This document shows positions 1 through 7,281 of a DNA stretch of 13,150 nucleotides, piece by piece (the first letter of the stretch is position 1; every line of letters begins with the position of its first letter). The stretch comes from Arthrobacter sp. (lineage in GTDB: Bacteria; Actinomycetota; Actinomycetes; Actinomycetales; Micrococcaceae): NCBI GenBank assembly GCA_031178585.1, contig JAPSIT010000045.1, forward strand, positions 1 to 13,150, written 5' to 3'. The position numbers and the translations under genes were made by a program. The notes beneath the pieces were generated by a model. It saw only the letters and a program-made list of their open reading frames with translations, was not told the origin of the DNA and made no database searches.

Positions 1-2414
1 GACCGGCCAGCGCCGCCTGACTGCCGCCCGCCCGGCGTCGACGGTTCATCATCCAGCCGCAATGTCAGCGAGATCCGCTTCCGCTCCGGGTCGGCTTCAA
101 GCACCTTGACGCGCACCACCTGCCCGGATTTTACGACTTCGCGAGGGTCGGACACGAAGCGGTTGGCCAGCGCGGACACGTGCACCAGCCCGTCCTGATG
201 CACTCCGACATCCACGAACGCACCAAAGGCAGCAACATTGGTGACTGTCCCCTCCAGGACCATGCCGGGCTTGAGGTCAGAGATCTTTTCAATGCCTTCC
301 GAGAACGACGCGGCCTTGAAAGCCGGGCGAGGGTCACGGCCGGGCTTCTCCAGCTCGGCGATGATGTCCCGGACGGTCGGCAGGCCGAACGTGCCGTCGA
401 CAAAGTCCTGGGGATTCAGCGAGCTGGCCCCGGCAAGGCCGGAGGACGGCAGCCCCCGCTTCGAAGACTGCCCTGGGGCAGCTGCGGCCATGATCTTCCG
501 CGCCACCGGATACGCCTCGGGGTGGACGCTGGACGCATCCAGCGGCTCCGCTCCCCCGGTGATCCGCAGGAAGCCCGCGCACTGTTCAAATGCCTTCGCG
601 CCCAGCCGGGGCACCTTTTTCAGCTCGCTCCGCTTGGCGAACGGGCCGTTCTCGTTCCGGTAGGCCACGATGTTCTCGCTCAGCAACGGCCCCACTCCGG
701 CAACCCGGCTCAGCAGCGCGGGCGACGCCGTGTTCACGTCCACGCCCACGGCATTCACGCAGTCCTCCACCACCGCGTCCAGGCTGCGGTCCAGCTTGGA
801 CGCAGTGACGTCGTGCTGGTACTGCCCGACGCCGATGGACTTCGGGTCGATCTTCACCAGCTCAGCCAGCGGATCCTGCAGCCGGCGCGCGATGGACACG
901 GCACCGCGGAGCGACACGTCCATGCCGGGCAGTTCCGCTGCGGCCAGCGCCGATGCCGAGTAAACGGACGCGCCCGCCTCGGACACCACGAGCTTCTGCG
1001 GCTTCACCCCGGCGCCCTCTGCTGCGGACGGCGCGCCTGCGGACGCTTTGTCCGCGGACAGTTTCCTGATCAGCTCGGCGGCGAGCTTGTCCGTCTCACG
1101 AGATGCAGTGCCGTTGCCGATCGCCACGAGTTCGACGGCGTGCTTCCGCGCCAGCCGTTCCAGGGTCGCCAGTGCTTCGTCCCACTTCCGGGCCGGCGCG
1201 TGCGGATAGACGGTGTCCGTCGCAACCACTTTGCCGGTCCCGTCCACCACAGCGACTTTGACGCCTGTCCGCAGCCCGGGATCCAGGCCGAGGGTGGCGC
1301 GGTTCCCGGCCGGTGCGGCGAGCAGCACGTCGCGCAGGTTCGCGGCGAAGACGCGGACAGCCTCGTCTTCCGCCGCAGCAAACATCCGTCCGCGCAGGTC
1401 TGCCGTCAGGCGGGCGAGCACCCGCGAGCGCCACGCCACCTGCGCCGTCTGCACCAGCCAGCCATCGGTGGGACGCCCGCGGTCCGCGACCCCGAGGAAC
1501 CTGGCCACGGCGGACTCGTACCGGGAGCGTGCGGCGGCCAGGGCGTCGTCGTCCGCAGGGTCCGCCTCCGCGAGGTCGAGCTCCAGCACGCCTTCCTTCT
1601 CGCCGCGCAGCAAGGCGAGGACGCGGTGCGACGGCATCCCGGCCGGAGCCTGCGCGAACTCGAAGTAGTCCGCGAACTTCTGCCCCTCGGCTTCTTTGCC
1701 CTTCTTCACGCGCGACACCATCCTGCCCTGCGTCCACAGCCGCTCACGCAGGTTTTCGGCCAGGTCAGGATCCTGCGCCGCGCGCTCGACGAGGATGGCC
1801 CGGGCACCGGCGAGCGCAGCGGCGGGATCGTCCACGGCGTGCTCGGTGTTCAGGTACTTTGCCGCCTCGCGCTCAGGATCCAGGTCGGGGCGCCTGAGCA
1901 ATGCGTCGGCGAGCGGCTCAAGCCCGGCTTCACGCGCGATCTGCGCTTTCGTGCGGCGCTTTGACCTGAAGGGCAGGTAGATGTCCTCCAGCCTGGACTT
2001 CGTGTCGGCAGCGACGACGGCGGTCTCGAGTTCCGCGGTCAGCTTGCCCTGCGCGGCGATCGCCTCCAGGACTGCCCGACGGCGGTCCTCCAGTTCGCGC
2101 AGGTAGCGCAGGCGCTCGTCGAGCTCGCGCAGCTGGGTGTCGTCAAGCGTCCCGGTCACTTCTTTGCGGTACCGGGCGATGAAGGGGACGGTGGCTCCCC
2201 CGTCGAGCAGTTCCACGGCGGCCTTTACCTGCCAGGCTTTCACTCCGAGTTCGGAAGCGATCTGGGCCGCGATACTGCCGGCGATGCGGTCTGCCGGACC
2301 GCCCGTTGGCGCGCTGGAGCGGGGCTTTCCCGCAGGGCTCTGCTGGGCGGGGATTGAGGCAGTGGCAGCTGCTGAGGCAGGGGCGGCGGACGGGGGCTGC
2401 GGGAGTTGGGTCAC
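1..2414 (-). CDS. tex: Tex-family RNA-binding protein (3' end cut by window)
   Basis: Tex is a cytoplasmic nucleic-acid-binding protein linked to transcription and stress tolerance. The minus frame is open from a GTG at 2414 to the left edge, 804 codons plus two bases, so the stop lies outside the window. After a roughly 45-residue Pro/Ala-rich tail comes the Tex N-terminal domain, with TVPFIARYRKEVTG about residues 70-83. A YqgF/RNase H-like domain follows from about residue 372 (LGLDPGLRTG), then helix-hairpin-helix repeats near 550 (VAGVGPLLSENIVAYR). A C-terminal S1 domain begins near 710 (GTVTNVAAFGAFVDVGVHQD). The family is usually about 770-850 residues, so little is missing. I chose GTG 2414 because no other in-frame start precedes the conserved domain. 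Its SD (AAGG about 10-13 bases upstream) is weak. It diverges from the small gene at 2546 and shows no functional link to the catabolic locus. Confidence 0.95.
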   Translation of the reverse strand, partial: MTQLPQPPSAAPASAAATASIPAQQSPAGKPRSSAPTGGPADRIAGSIAAQIASELGVKAWQVKAAVELLDGGATVPFIARYRKEVTGTLDDTQLRELDERLRYLRELEDRRRAVLEAIAAQGKLTAELETAVVAADTKSRLEDIYLPFRSKRRTKAQIAREAGLEPLADALLRRPDLDPEREAAKYLNTEHAVDDPAAALAGARAILVERAAQDPDLAENLRERLWTQGRMVSRVKKGKEAEGQKFADYFEFAQAPAGMPSHRVLALLRGEKEGVLELDLAEADPADDDALAAARSRYESAVARFLGVADRGRPTDGWLVQTAQVAWRSRVLARLTADLRGRMFAAAEDEAVRVFAANLRDVLLAAPAGNRATLGLDPGLRTGVKVAVVDGTGKVVATDTVYPHAPARKWDEALATLERLARKHAVELVAIGNGTASRETDKLAAELIRKLSADKASAGAPSAAEGAGVKPQKLVVSEAGASVYSASALAAAELPGMDVSLRGAVSIARRLQDPLAELVKIDPKSIGVGQYQHDVTASKLDRSLDAVVEDCVNAVGVDVNTASPALLSRVAGVGPLLSENIVAYRNENGPFAKRSELKKVPRLGAKAFEQCAGFLRITGGAEPLDASSVHPEAYPVARKIMAAAAPGQSSKRGLPSSGLAGASSLNPQDFVDGTFGLPTVRDIIAELEKPGRDPRPAFKAASFSEGIEKISDLKPGMVLEGTVTNVAAFGAFVDVGVHQDGLVHVSALANRFVSDPREVVKSGQVVRVKVLEADPERKRISLTLRLDDEPSTPGGRQSGGAGR

Positions 2415-2545
2415 CCCATTATTTTGCCTTACCCGTCCGGGCGGGCACCTGGGACCTTCGCTGCACGGCAGACCTGCTCTACCCACGGCTGGGCTTAAGT
2501 GATGTAGTGGCTGTAAGCAGAAATCCTCCGGGCAGGCGGTGCACC

Positions 2546-2842
2546 ATGCAGGAATTGCTGATTATTCTTCAGGACGGCTTCAATGAAGACGAGGTCGCCA
2601 TCACCGTCAACGGCAAGGAGGCCCGGTTCGACCGCGACGTCACCACCCGTGAGCTGCTGGGCATGGCCGAAGAAGTTTCTGTGGAGCTTCCCGCCAAGGG
2701 CGCAACGGTGGGTGTCGAGGTGACCAGCCGTAACCTCAGCGCGGAGATGAAGCTGCATGGCCGCCCGAAGAGCCTCCTGGTATCCATCGAGGACGGCGAA
2801 CTGGTCCTCAACGAAGGCACCGGGCGCGAGGCGTTCCTCTAG
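2546..2842 (+). CDS. Small conserved-looking hypothetical protein (98 aa)
   Basis: I do not recognise this family. The 98-residue product is acidic and soluble, with no signal peptide or membrane segment. It alternates short hydrophobic strands (LLIIL, VAITV, VSVEL, VGVEV, SLLVSI, ELVLN), which suggests a small beta-sandwich. The start is the ATG at 2546. A longer in-frame reading upstream is Arg/Pro-rich and lacks sequence character, and the in-frame GTG at 2507 has no SD. The SD of the chosen ATG is also poor. Codon use has the GC-rich third positions expected of a real gene here. It shares a 131-base intergenic region with divergent tex. Its TAG stop interlocks with the stop of the converging lerI-like gene. 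Function is unknown, and nothing ties it to either neighbour except position. Confidence 0.75.
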   Translation: MQELLIILQDGFNEDEVAITVNGKEARFDRDVTTRELLGMAEEVSVELPAKGATVGVEVTSRNLSAEMKLHGRPKSLLVSIEDGELVLNEGTGREAFL

Positions 2843-3699
2843 TCCGCCGCGGTCACGGTCAGTGCTTCGTCCAGCACCTTCCCGAAGTTCGCGGCGTCGT
2901 GCGCGAACCGGCCCAGGAAGAGTCCGGACACGCTGTCAAGCGTCGGGAGGAGCCCGGGCTTGGCGGAACCGCCGTAGATGATCGGCAAGTCCTGAAGTCC
3001 GTGGGCGGCCAGCCGTCCACGGAGATGATGAACGACGGCGGACACGTAACCAGCGCTGGCTGGTTCCGCCGCACCGATGGCCCAGACCGGTTCATAGGCG
3101 ATGACAAGGCGGGACGCGAGCGCCCAGTCCCCACCCGTTGCGGCCTCAATTTGGCCATAGACAAAGGATGCAGCGGCTTCGGCGGCGGCGCCCGCCGGTG
3201 TTGCGGAGGCACTGCCCGTTCCGGCTCCCGGCCCCGCGGTTTCCTCGCCGACACACAGCAGCGGGGTAATCCCGGCGTCGTCGGCTGCTTTGACCTTGAG
3301 CCCGATCATGGCGTCATCCTCCCCGAAGTGCCGGCGCCGCTCGGCGTGGCCGATCTCCACGACCTGCACGCCAAGCTCGGCGAGCAGAGACGGCGACACC
3401 TCGCCGGTCCACGGACCGTCCGCCCATCCGCAGTCCTGCGCCCCAAGAAGCACCGGGGACCCGGCGAGAAGCTCGGCAGCTGCGGGAAGCATCGGAAAGG
3501 ACGGGATGACAAACGGGACCACCCGCCCGGCCGCGAGGGCCGGACGGGTGTCCACTTCGGAGCGCAGTTCGCCGAGCCAGCGCAGGCTGTCCGCGTACCC
3601 CAGGTACATCTTGGTGCTGACACCGACGTACATGGCTTCCGCGGCCAGAGATTCCGCTGCATTGGGCCCTGCAGTGCCGGCCGGGCGGGTCTGCGTCAT
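2839..3699 (-). CDS. lerI: TIM-like L-erythrulose-1-phosphate isomerase (LerI type)
   Basis: Cytoplasmic (beta/alpha)8 barrel of the triosephosphate isomerase superfamily, 286 residues. The catalytic lysine (K30), histidine (H118 in EIGHAERR) and glutamate (E203 in AYEPVWAIG) are present, as is the phosphate loop GGSAKPG (243-249). The usual TIM motif GNWKMN is replaced by GVSTKMY. The second phosphate loop reads GRFAHDAANF rather than GGASL. As I recall, those two changes mark the EryH/LerI subgroup, which converts L-erythrulose-1-phosphate to D-erythrulose-4-phosphate, rather than glycolytic TpiA. A Gly/Ala/Thr-rich insertion covers about 154-176. The start is ATG 3699, with GGAG 11 bases upstream. 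It is the last gene of the locus, 42 bases after the transporter, and its neighbours include the kinase and RpiB-type partner of the same route. A plain second TpiA is the alternative. Confidence 0.88.
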   Translation of the reverse strand: MTQTRPAGTAGPNAAESLAAEAMYVGVSTKMYLGYADSLRWLGELRSEVDTRPALAAGRVVPFVIPSFPMLPAAAELLAGSPVLLGAQDCGWADGPWTGEVSPSLLAELGVQVVEIGHAERRRHFGEDDAMIGLKVKAADDAGITPLLCVGEETAGPGAGTGSASATPAGAAAEAAASFVYGQIEAATGGDWALASRLVIAYEPVWAIGAAEPASAGYVSAVVHHLRGRLAAHGLQDLPIIYGGSAKPGLLPTLDSVSGLFLGRFAHDAANFGKVLDEALTVTAAD

Positions 3700-3741
3700 T
3701 GTGACTTCTGCTCCTTTTTGTTTCTGCTGCTGTTTCGGCGC

Positions 3742-5097
3742 CTACTTTTCGAGCAGGTCGTCCGCCTTGTTCTTGAACTTCCGCGTGCCGTACATCATCG
3801 CAGCAGCGAGGAACGGCATCACGCCCAGCGCGTAGACACCCATGGTGCCGGTATCGGACGCGGTGATCTGGTTGACGGAGGTGCGCAGGATCGGAGCCAC
3901 GAAGCCGCCGAGGTTGCCCAGCGAGTTGATCAGCCCGATGCCGGCCGCCGCGGCCGTTCCGGTGAGGAACGCCGTCGGGTAGGACCAGGCAATGGGCCCG
4001 ATGGAGAGGAAGCTGCAGACCGCGAGGCAAATGAACATGATGCCGAGCACCGGGAGATGATTCGATCCCGCCCAGGCGGAACCGAAGATGCAGAGACCCG
4101 TGGAGATAAAGAGCCCCGTGCCCCAGGTCCGGCGGCGGATCACAGTGTTGGCGGCCTTGCCGATGAAGTAGCAGGCAAAGATGCCGAAGAACCAGGGGAT
4201 GGCAGCCAGCAGGCCGACAGCGAGGCCCACCTTCTGGCCGGTCAGCTGGGCCACCTGCTGCGGGAGGTAGAACGTCACGCCGTAGACCGCGATCTGCAGG
4301 CAGAAGTAGATGATGGTGAAGTACCAGACGCGGCCGTTCTTCATGGCGGCAAGCACACCGCGGGGGCCGGATTCTTCCTTGACGTTGTCCTCAAGGGACA
4401 TGACGTCCTGGAGCGCCTTCTTTTCGTCCTTGTTGAGGAACTTGGCGTCCTGCGGGCTGTTGATCAAGAAGAAGTAGGCTGCGATACCGGCCAGCACGGC
4501 GAGCATGCCCTCGACGAAGAACATGACCTGCCAGCCGTGGACGCCGGGAACCTGGTCACCGATGTTGATCAGCCAGCCCGACAGCGGCGCGCCCATCATC
4601 TGGGAGAAGGGCTGGGCCAGGTAGAAGATGGCGAACATCTTCACGCGGACCTTGTTGGGGAACCACGCCGCAAGGAACATGATGACGCCGGGGAACAGAC
4701 CAGCCTCGGTGACACCCAGCAGGAACCGCAGGATGATGAACGAAGCTTCGCCCTGGACGAAGGCGAAGCAGGCGGAGACGATCCCCCAGGTGATCGCGAT
4801 GCGGGCCAGCCACACCTTCGCGCCGAACTTCGTCAGGAGCAGGTTGGAGGGGATCTCGAAGAGGGCGTAGCCGATGAAGAAGATGCCCGCGCCAAGCGCG
4901 TAGGCGCCGGCGGTGATGCCCCTGTCCACCTCGAGGGCCGCCTCTGCGAAACCCACGTTGGTGCGGTCCAGGAACGCCACCACGTAGAGGATCACCAGCA
5001 TGGGCATGAGCCGGAAGGAGGCCTTGGATATGGCCGACTTCAGCACCGGGGAGTCCAGCAGCTCCCTGGTGGCGGACGTTGTTGACGCGACAGTCAT
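3742..5097 (-). CDS. MFS transporter, anion:cation symporter (ACS) type
   Basis: Integral membrane permease of 451 residues, the usual size for a 12-helix major facilitator. After a cytoplasmic tail of about 28 residues, the first helix ends in LDRTNVGFAEA, the hallmark region of the ACS family. Next come GYALFEIPSNLLLTKFG, with the loop-2/3 motif A equivalent, and RFLLGVTEAGLFPGVI in helices 4-5. A charged central loop sits near residues 208-240 (KDEKKALQDVMSLEDN). The second half ends in a short Lys-rich tail. Known ACS members import organic anions such as hexuronates, tartrate, galactarate or phthalate. That supports an acidic substrate for this locus but does not prove it. The start ATG has a strong SD (GAGGAG) five bases upstream. 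It follows the SDR gene and a 30-residue membrane peptide, and precedes lerI by 42 bases. Confidence 0.92.
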   Translation of the reverse strand: MTVASTTSATRELLDSPVLKSAISKASFRLMPMLVILYVVAFLDRTNVGFAEAALEVDRGITAGAYALGAGIFFIGYALFEIPSNLLLTKFGAKVWLARIAITWGIVSACFAFVQGEASFIILRFLLGVTEAGLFPGVIMFLAAWFPNKVRVKMFAIFYLAQPFSQMMGAPLSGWLINIGDQVPGVHGWQVMFFVEGMLAVLAGIAAYFFLINSPQDAKFLNKDEKKALQDVMSLEDNVKEESGPRGVLAAMKNGRVWYFTIIYFCLQIAVYGVTFYLPQQVAQLTGQKVGLAVGLLAAIPWFFGIFACYFIGKAANTVIRRRTWGTGLFISTGLCIFGSAWAGSNHLPVLGIMFICLAVCSFLSIGPIAWSYPTAFLTGTAAAAGIGLINSLGNLGGFVAPILRTSVNQITASDTGTMGVYALGVMPFLAAAMMYGTRKFKNKADDLLEK

Positions 5098-5202
5098 TCA
5101 AACTCCTCGTTGAGTAAGTGAGTTAGCAAATCAGGTGGGTAAAACAGCAGCCCGAGACCGTGGGCCGCTTTTCAATCAGGTGGTGCTTAGAACATGTGGT
5201 GC

Positions 5203-5295
5203 CTAGAGCGAGAACGCGATGAGCAGAACGCCCGCCAGGCTGGCGAGGACGCCGACGGCGAGGTAGATCTTGCGTTCCCTGGTCCACGAGGTCAT
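5203..5295 (-). CDS. Single-helix membrane peptide (30 aa) next to MFS gene
   Basis: A 31-codon reading frame (30 residues plus TAG) in the gap between the SDR and MFS genes. The peptide starts MTSWTRERKIYLAVG and ends LLIAFSL. A charged N-terminus (R6, R8, K9) is followed by one hydrophobic helix, about residues 10-30. The positive-inside rule places the N-terminus in the cytoplasm. The start ATG at 5295 has a textbook SD, AAGGA, five bases upstream. The codons are GC-rich at third positions like the neighbours. It lies 58 bases after the SDR stop and 105 bases before the transporter start, in the same direction. A good SD, helix and codon use in so short a frame favour a real gene. A role as partner or stabiliser of the MFS transporter is a guess from position only. 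Confidence 0.72.
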   Translation of the reverse strand: MTSWTRERKIYLAVGVLASLAGVLLIAFSL

Positions 5296-5353
5296 GGTGA
5301 TCCTTCCGAGTGCATGAATGGCCCGGGTATGACAGGCCAGGTGAATGCGAGGG

Positions 5354-6121
5354 CTAGTGCATGTAGAGGCCGCCATCCACATTCAGCGTCTGGCCGGAAA
5401 TGTATCCGGCGTCCTCGCTGATGAGGAAGGCGATGGCTGCTGCGATGTCGCGCGGGGTTCCGACGCGGTTGACCACAAGGTCCTGGGTGAGTTCGTCCTT
5501 CCGTTCCTGGCTGAGGGTTCCGCCCATGATGTCGGTGTCGATGGGGCCGGGCGAGATGGCGTTGACGGTGATGTCGTACTCCCCCAGCTCTCGGGCGGTG
5601 GAGCGGGTCAGCCCGATGACGCCTGCCTTGGCTACCGAGTAGGGGGTCTTGGAGAACGTCCCGCCGCCACGCTGCGCGGAAACGGAGGAGATGTTTACGA
5701 TGCGGCCGATGCGGTTCTTCACCATGGACTCGGCGACGCGGCGCGTAGCGTAGTGGACGCCGTTGAGGTTGATGTTCAGGACGCGGTCCCATTCCGCTGC
5801 CTCGAGTTCGAGGTACGGGACGGGCGAACTGACGCCGGCCACGTTGGCCAGGGCAACGATCTGGGGCAGCTCCGCCTCGATGAAGTCGACGGCCGCGCGC
5901 ACGGATGCTTCGTCAGCCACGTTGGCTCCGACGCCGTGGGCCTTCACACCGTACTTGCCGGCGATTTCCTTGGCTGTTGCCTGGCACAGCGCGTCATCCA
6001 GGTCGATGATGCCAATGTTCCAGCCCAGCTCTGCGAGGTAGTTTGCGGTGGCACGGCCGATGCCGCGTTCGGAAACGGCTCCGGTGACAATGACGGTTCG
6101 TTCTGACGGGAAGTTGCTCAT
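5354..6121 (-). CDS. SDR-family NAD-dependent alcohol dehydrogenase
   Basis: Classical short-chain dehydrogenase of 255 residues, with a Rossmann fold and probably cytoplasmic. Visible motifs are the glycine-rich TGAVSERGIG (13-22, slightly longer than the usual TGxxxGIG), D40 at the end of beta-2 (favouring NAD over NADP), ANVAG (92-96), catalytic N118, S145/S146, Y161 and K165 (YSVAK), PGPIDT (191-196) and the C-terminal NVDGG. The ATG at 6121 has AGGAGG six bases upstream; an in-frame extension to 6238 lacks SDR sequence and was not used. In known L-erythrulose pathways, SDR enzymes oxidise tetritols such as threitol to erythrulose, so a tetritol or related polyol is the likely substrate here. 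Another sugar or sugar-acid alcohol is possible. A 189-base gap with hairpins separates it from the upstream gene. Confidence 0.9.
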   Translation of the reverse strand: MSNFPSERTVIVTGAVSERGIGRATANYLAELGWNIGIIDLDDALCQATAKEIAGKYGVKAHGVGANVADEASVRAAVDFIEAELPQIVALANVAGVSSPVPYLELEAAEWDRVLNINLNGVHYATRRVAESMVKNRIGRIVNISSVSAQRGGGTFSKTPYSVAKAGVIGLTRSTARELGEYDITVNAISPGPIDTDIMGGTLSQERKDELTQDLVVNRVGTPRDIAAAIAFLISEDAGYISGQTLNVDGGLYMH

Positions 6122-6225
6122 GGATGTCCTCCTGGGTTTGCTGCGGAGCTGGCGCGCACGTCCGGGACCGGCGGCCGGGCAGCGAAAGTTGGCAGTGCCC
6201 GAAAAAGGGCGGGCAGGGAAACGGC

Positions 6226-6252
6226 CACTGACCGGCAAGCTGCCGGGCAGTG
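6226..6252. repeat. Intercistronic hairpin upstream of the SDR gene
   Basis: Arms CACTGACCGGCA (6226-6237) and TGCCGGGCAGTG (6241-6252) pair over 12 positions with one A/G mismatch, around a 3-base loop. It lies in the 189-base gap between the hydroxy-acid dehydrogenase and SDR genes. No U-run follows. Confidence 0.55.
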
Positions 6253-6276
6253 ACCGTCGTCGTTCGCTGACGGAAC

Positions 6277-6306
6277 GTCTAGCGGGATTAGTCGAGGCGC
6301 TTAGAC
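6277..6306. repeat. Imperfect hairpin after the hydroxy-acid dehydrogenase stop
   Basis: Arms GTCTAGCG (6277-6284) and CGCTTAGAC (6298-6306) pair with a one-base bulge. It starts about four bases after the stop codon of the dehydrogenase. Together with the hairpin at 6226-6252 it gives this gap two stem-loops, as in the gap before lerK. Confidence 0.4.
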
Positions 6307-6310
6307 CGCG

Positions 6311-7279
6311 TCAGTTGATCGGCGCAGGGCCGAGGTCCTCGATCAGTTTCTGCATCGCCACGTAGGCCTTGTTGCGGTAGGCGATCAGCTCGGGCGTGCG
6401 CTCGGCCGGGACGTTGAGGAAGCCTGCGCCGGTCTTGGTGCCGAGCTTTCCGGCCTCCACGAGGTCCGTGAGGATCTTCGGCGTGGCGAAGCGCTCCGGG
6501 AAATCGGTCTGCAGGGACTTGTAGCAGAAATTGTAGACATCCAGGCCGGCCATGTCGGCGATGGCGAACGGCCCGAAGAACGGCAGCCGGAAACCAAAGG
6601 TGGTGCGGACCAGGGTGTCCACGTCCTCCGCGGTTGCGATGCCCTGCTCCACCAGCTGCGCAGCCTCGTGGAACAGCGCATACTGCAGGCGGTTGAGCAC
6701 AAAGCCGGTGACGTCCTTGACCACAGCGGTCTGCTTGTTGGCACCGTGCACGAGGTCGCGTACTGCGCCAACGGTCTCAGCCGAAGTTCCGGCGTGAGGA
6801 ATGATCTCCACGCCCGGGATGAACGGCGAGGGGTTGGAGAAGTGGACGCCAAGGAAACGCTCCGGGTTGGCGACCGGCTCGGACAGCTCCGCAATGGAGA
6901 TCGTGGAGGTGTTGGAGCCGATGATGGCGTCCGGGCGGGCGGCCGCGCTGATGCGGGCCAGGGTCTCGTGCTTGATCGCGATGACTTCCGGGACGGCTTC
7001 CTCGATGAAGTCGGCATCCGCCACGGCCTCTTCGATGTCCTTCGCGGCCCAGAGGTTCTGCTTCAGGATTTCCGTGGAACCTTCGGGGAACAGTCCGTCT
7101 GCCACGAACTGGTCGGATTCCGTGAGGAGGCGTTCGTAGTTCTTCTGCGCCACCTCTGCTGACACGTCGGCGAGGGCGACTCGGGCCCCGCCGAGGGCCA
7201 GAACCTGGGCGATGCCGCCGCCCATGTAACCGGATCCGACGACGGCGTACTTGCGGGGGCTGGTGGGTGTCTCGGTCAT
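6311..7279 (-). CDS. 3-hydroxyacyl-CoA dehydrogenase-family hydroxy-acid dehydrogenase
   Basis: NAD-dependent dehydrogenase of 322 residues in the 3HCDH superfamily. It has an N-terminal Rossmann domain with GSGYMGGGIA (15-24) and D38 for NAD, S125 in NTST, catalytic H146 and E158, then the helical C-terminal domain (about 188-322) with TGFVLNRLQYA. The segment NPSPFIPGVEIIPH (149-162) and the VLNRLQYA...EA..LVE.GI pattern resemble L-gulonate 3-dehydrogenase (CRYL1), as I recall that protein. They are less like FadB-type enzymes, and no thiolase, acyl-CoA ligase or hydratase lies nearby. I infer that it oxidises a free sugar acid at C3 to a beta-keto acid. It starts two bases after the RpiB-type stop, so the two genes are probably translationally coupled. 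Acyl-CoA or carnitine-type substrates are the alternatives. Confidence 0.87.
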   Translation of the reverse strand: MTETPTSPRKYAVVGSGYMGGGIAQVLALGGARVALADVSAEVAQKNYERLLTESDQFVADGLFPEGSTEILKQNLWAAKDIEEAVADADFIEEAVPEVIAIKHETLARISAAARPDAIIGSNTSTISIAELSEPVANPERFLGVHFSNPSPFIPGVEIIPHAGTSAETVGAVRDLVHGANKQTAVVKDVTGFVLNRLQYALFHEAAQLVEQGIATAEDVDTLVRTTFGFRLPFFGPFAIADMAGLDVYNFCYKSLQTDFPERFATPKILTDLVEAGKLGTKTGAGFLNVPAERTPELIAYRNKAYVAMQKLIEDLGPAPIN

Positions 7280-7281
7280 GG

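Noticed and set aside
180..1964. Plus-strand frame of 594 codons opposite tex
   Set aside because: It is the antisense shadow of the Tex frame. The product is Arg/Gly/His-rich with no domain, whereas the minus frame shows every Tex domain in order.
2899..5085. Plus-strand frame of 728 codons opposite the lerI-like and MFS genes
   Set aside because: It spans two real minus-strand genes and their gap, has a charged low-complexity composition and no recognisable domain.
5129..5183. Direct repeat AATCAGGTGG (5129-5138 and 5174-5183) in the MFS leader
   Set aside because: A 10-base repeat with no palindrome or third copy; plausible by chance.
6122..6238. N-terminal extension of the SDR
   Set aside because: In frame, but the Arg/Pro-rich extension covers a hairpin and lacks SDR character; the ATG at 6121 has a strong SD.
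6311..7279. Fatty-acid beta-oxidation role for the 3HCDH-family gene
   Set aside because: No hydratase, thiolase, acyl-CoA ligase or acyl-CoA dehydrogenase nearby, and the motif around residues 149-162 fits gulonate-3-dehydrogenase-like proteins better.
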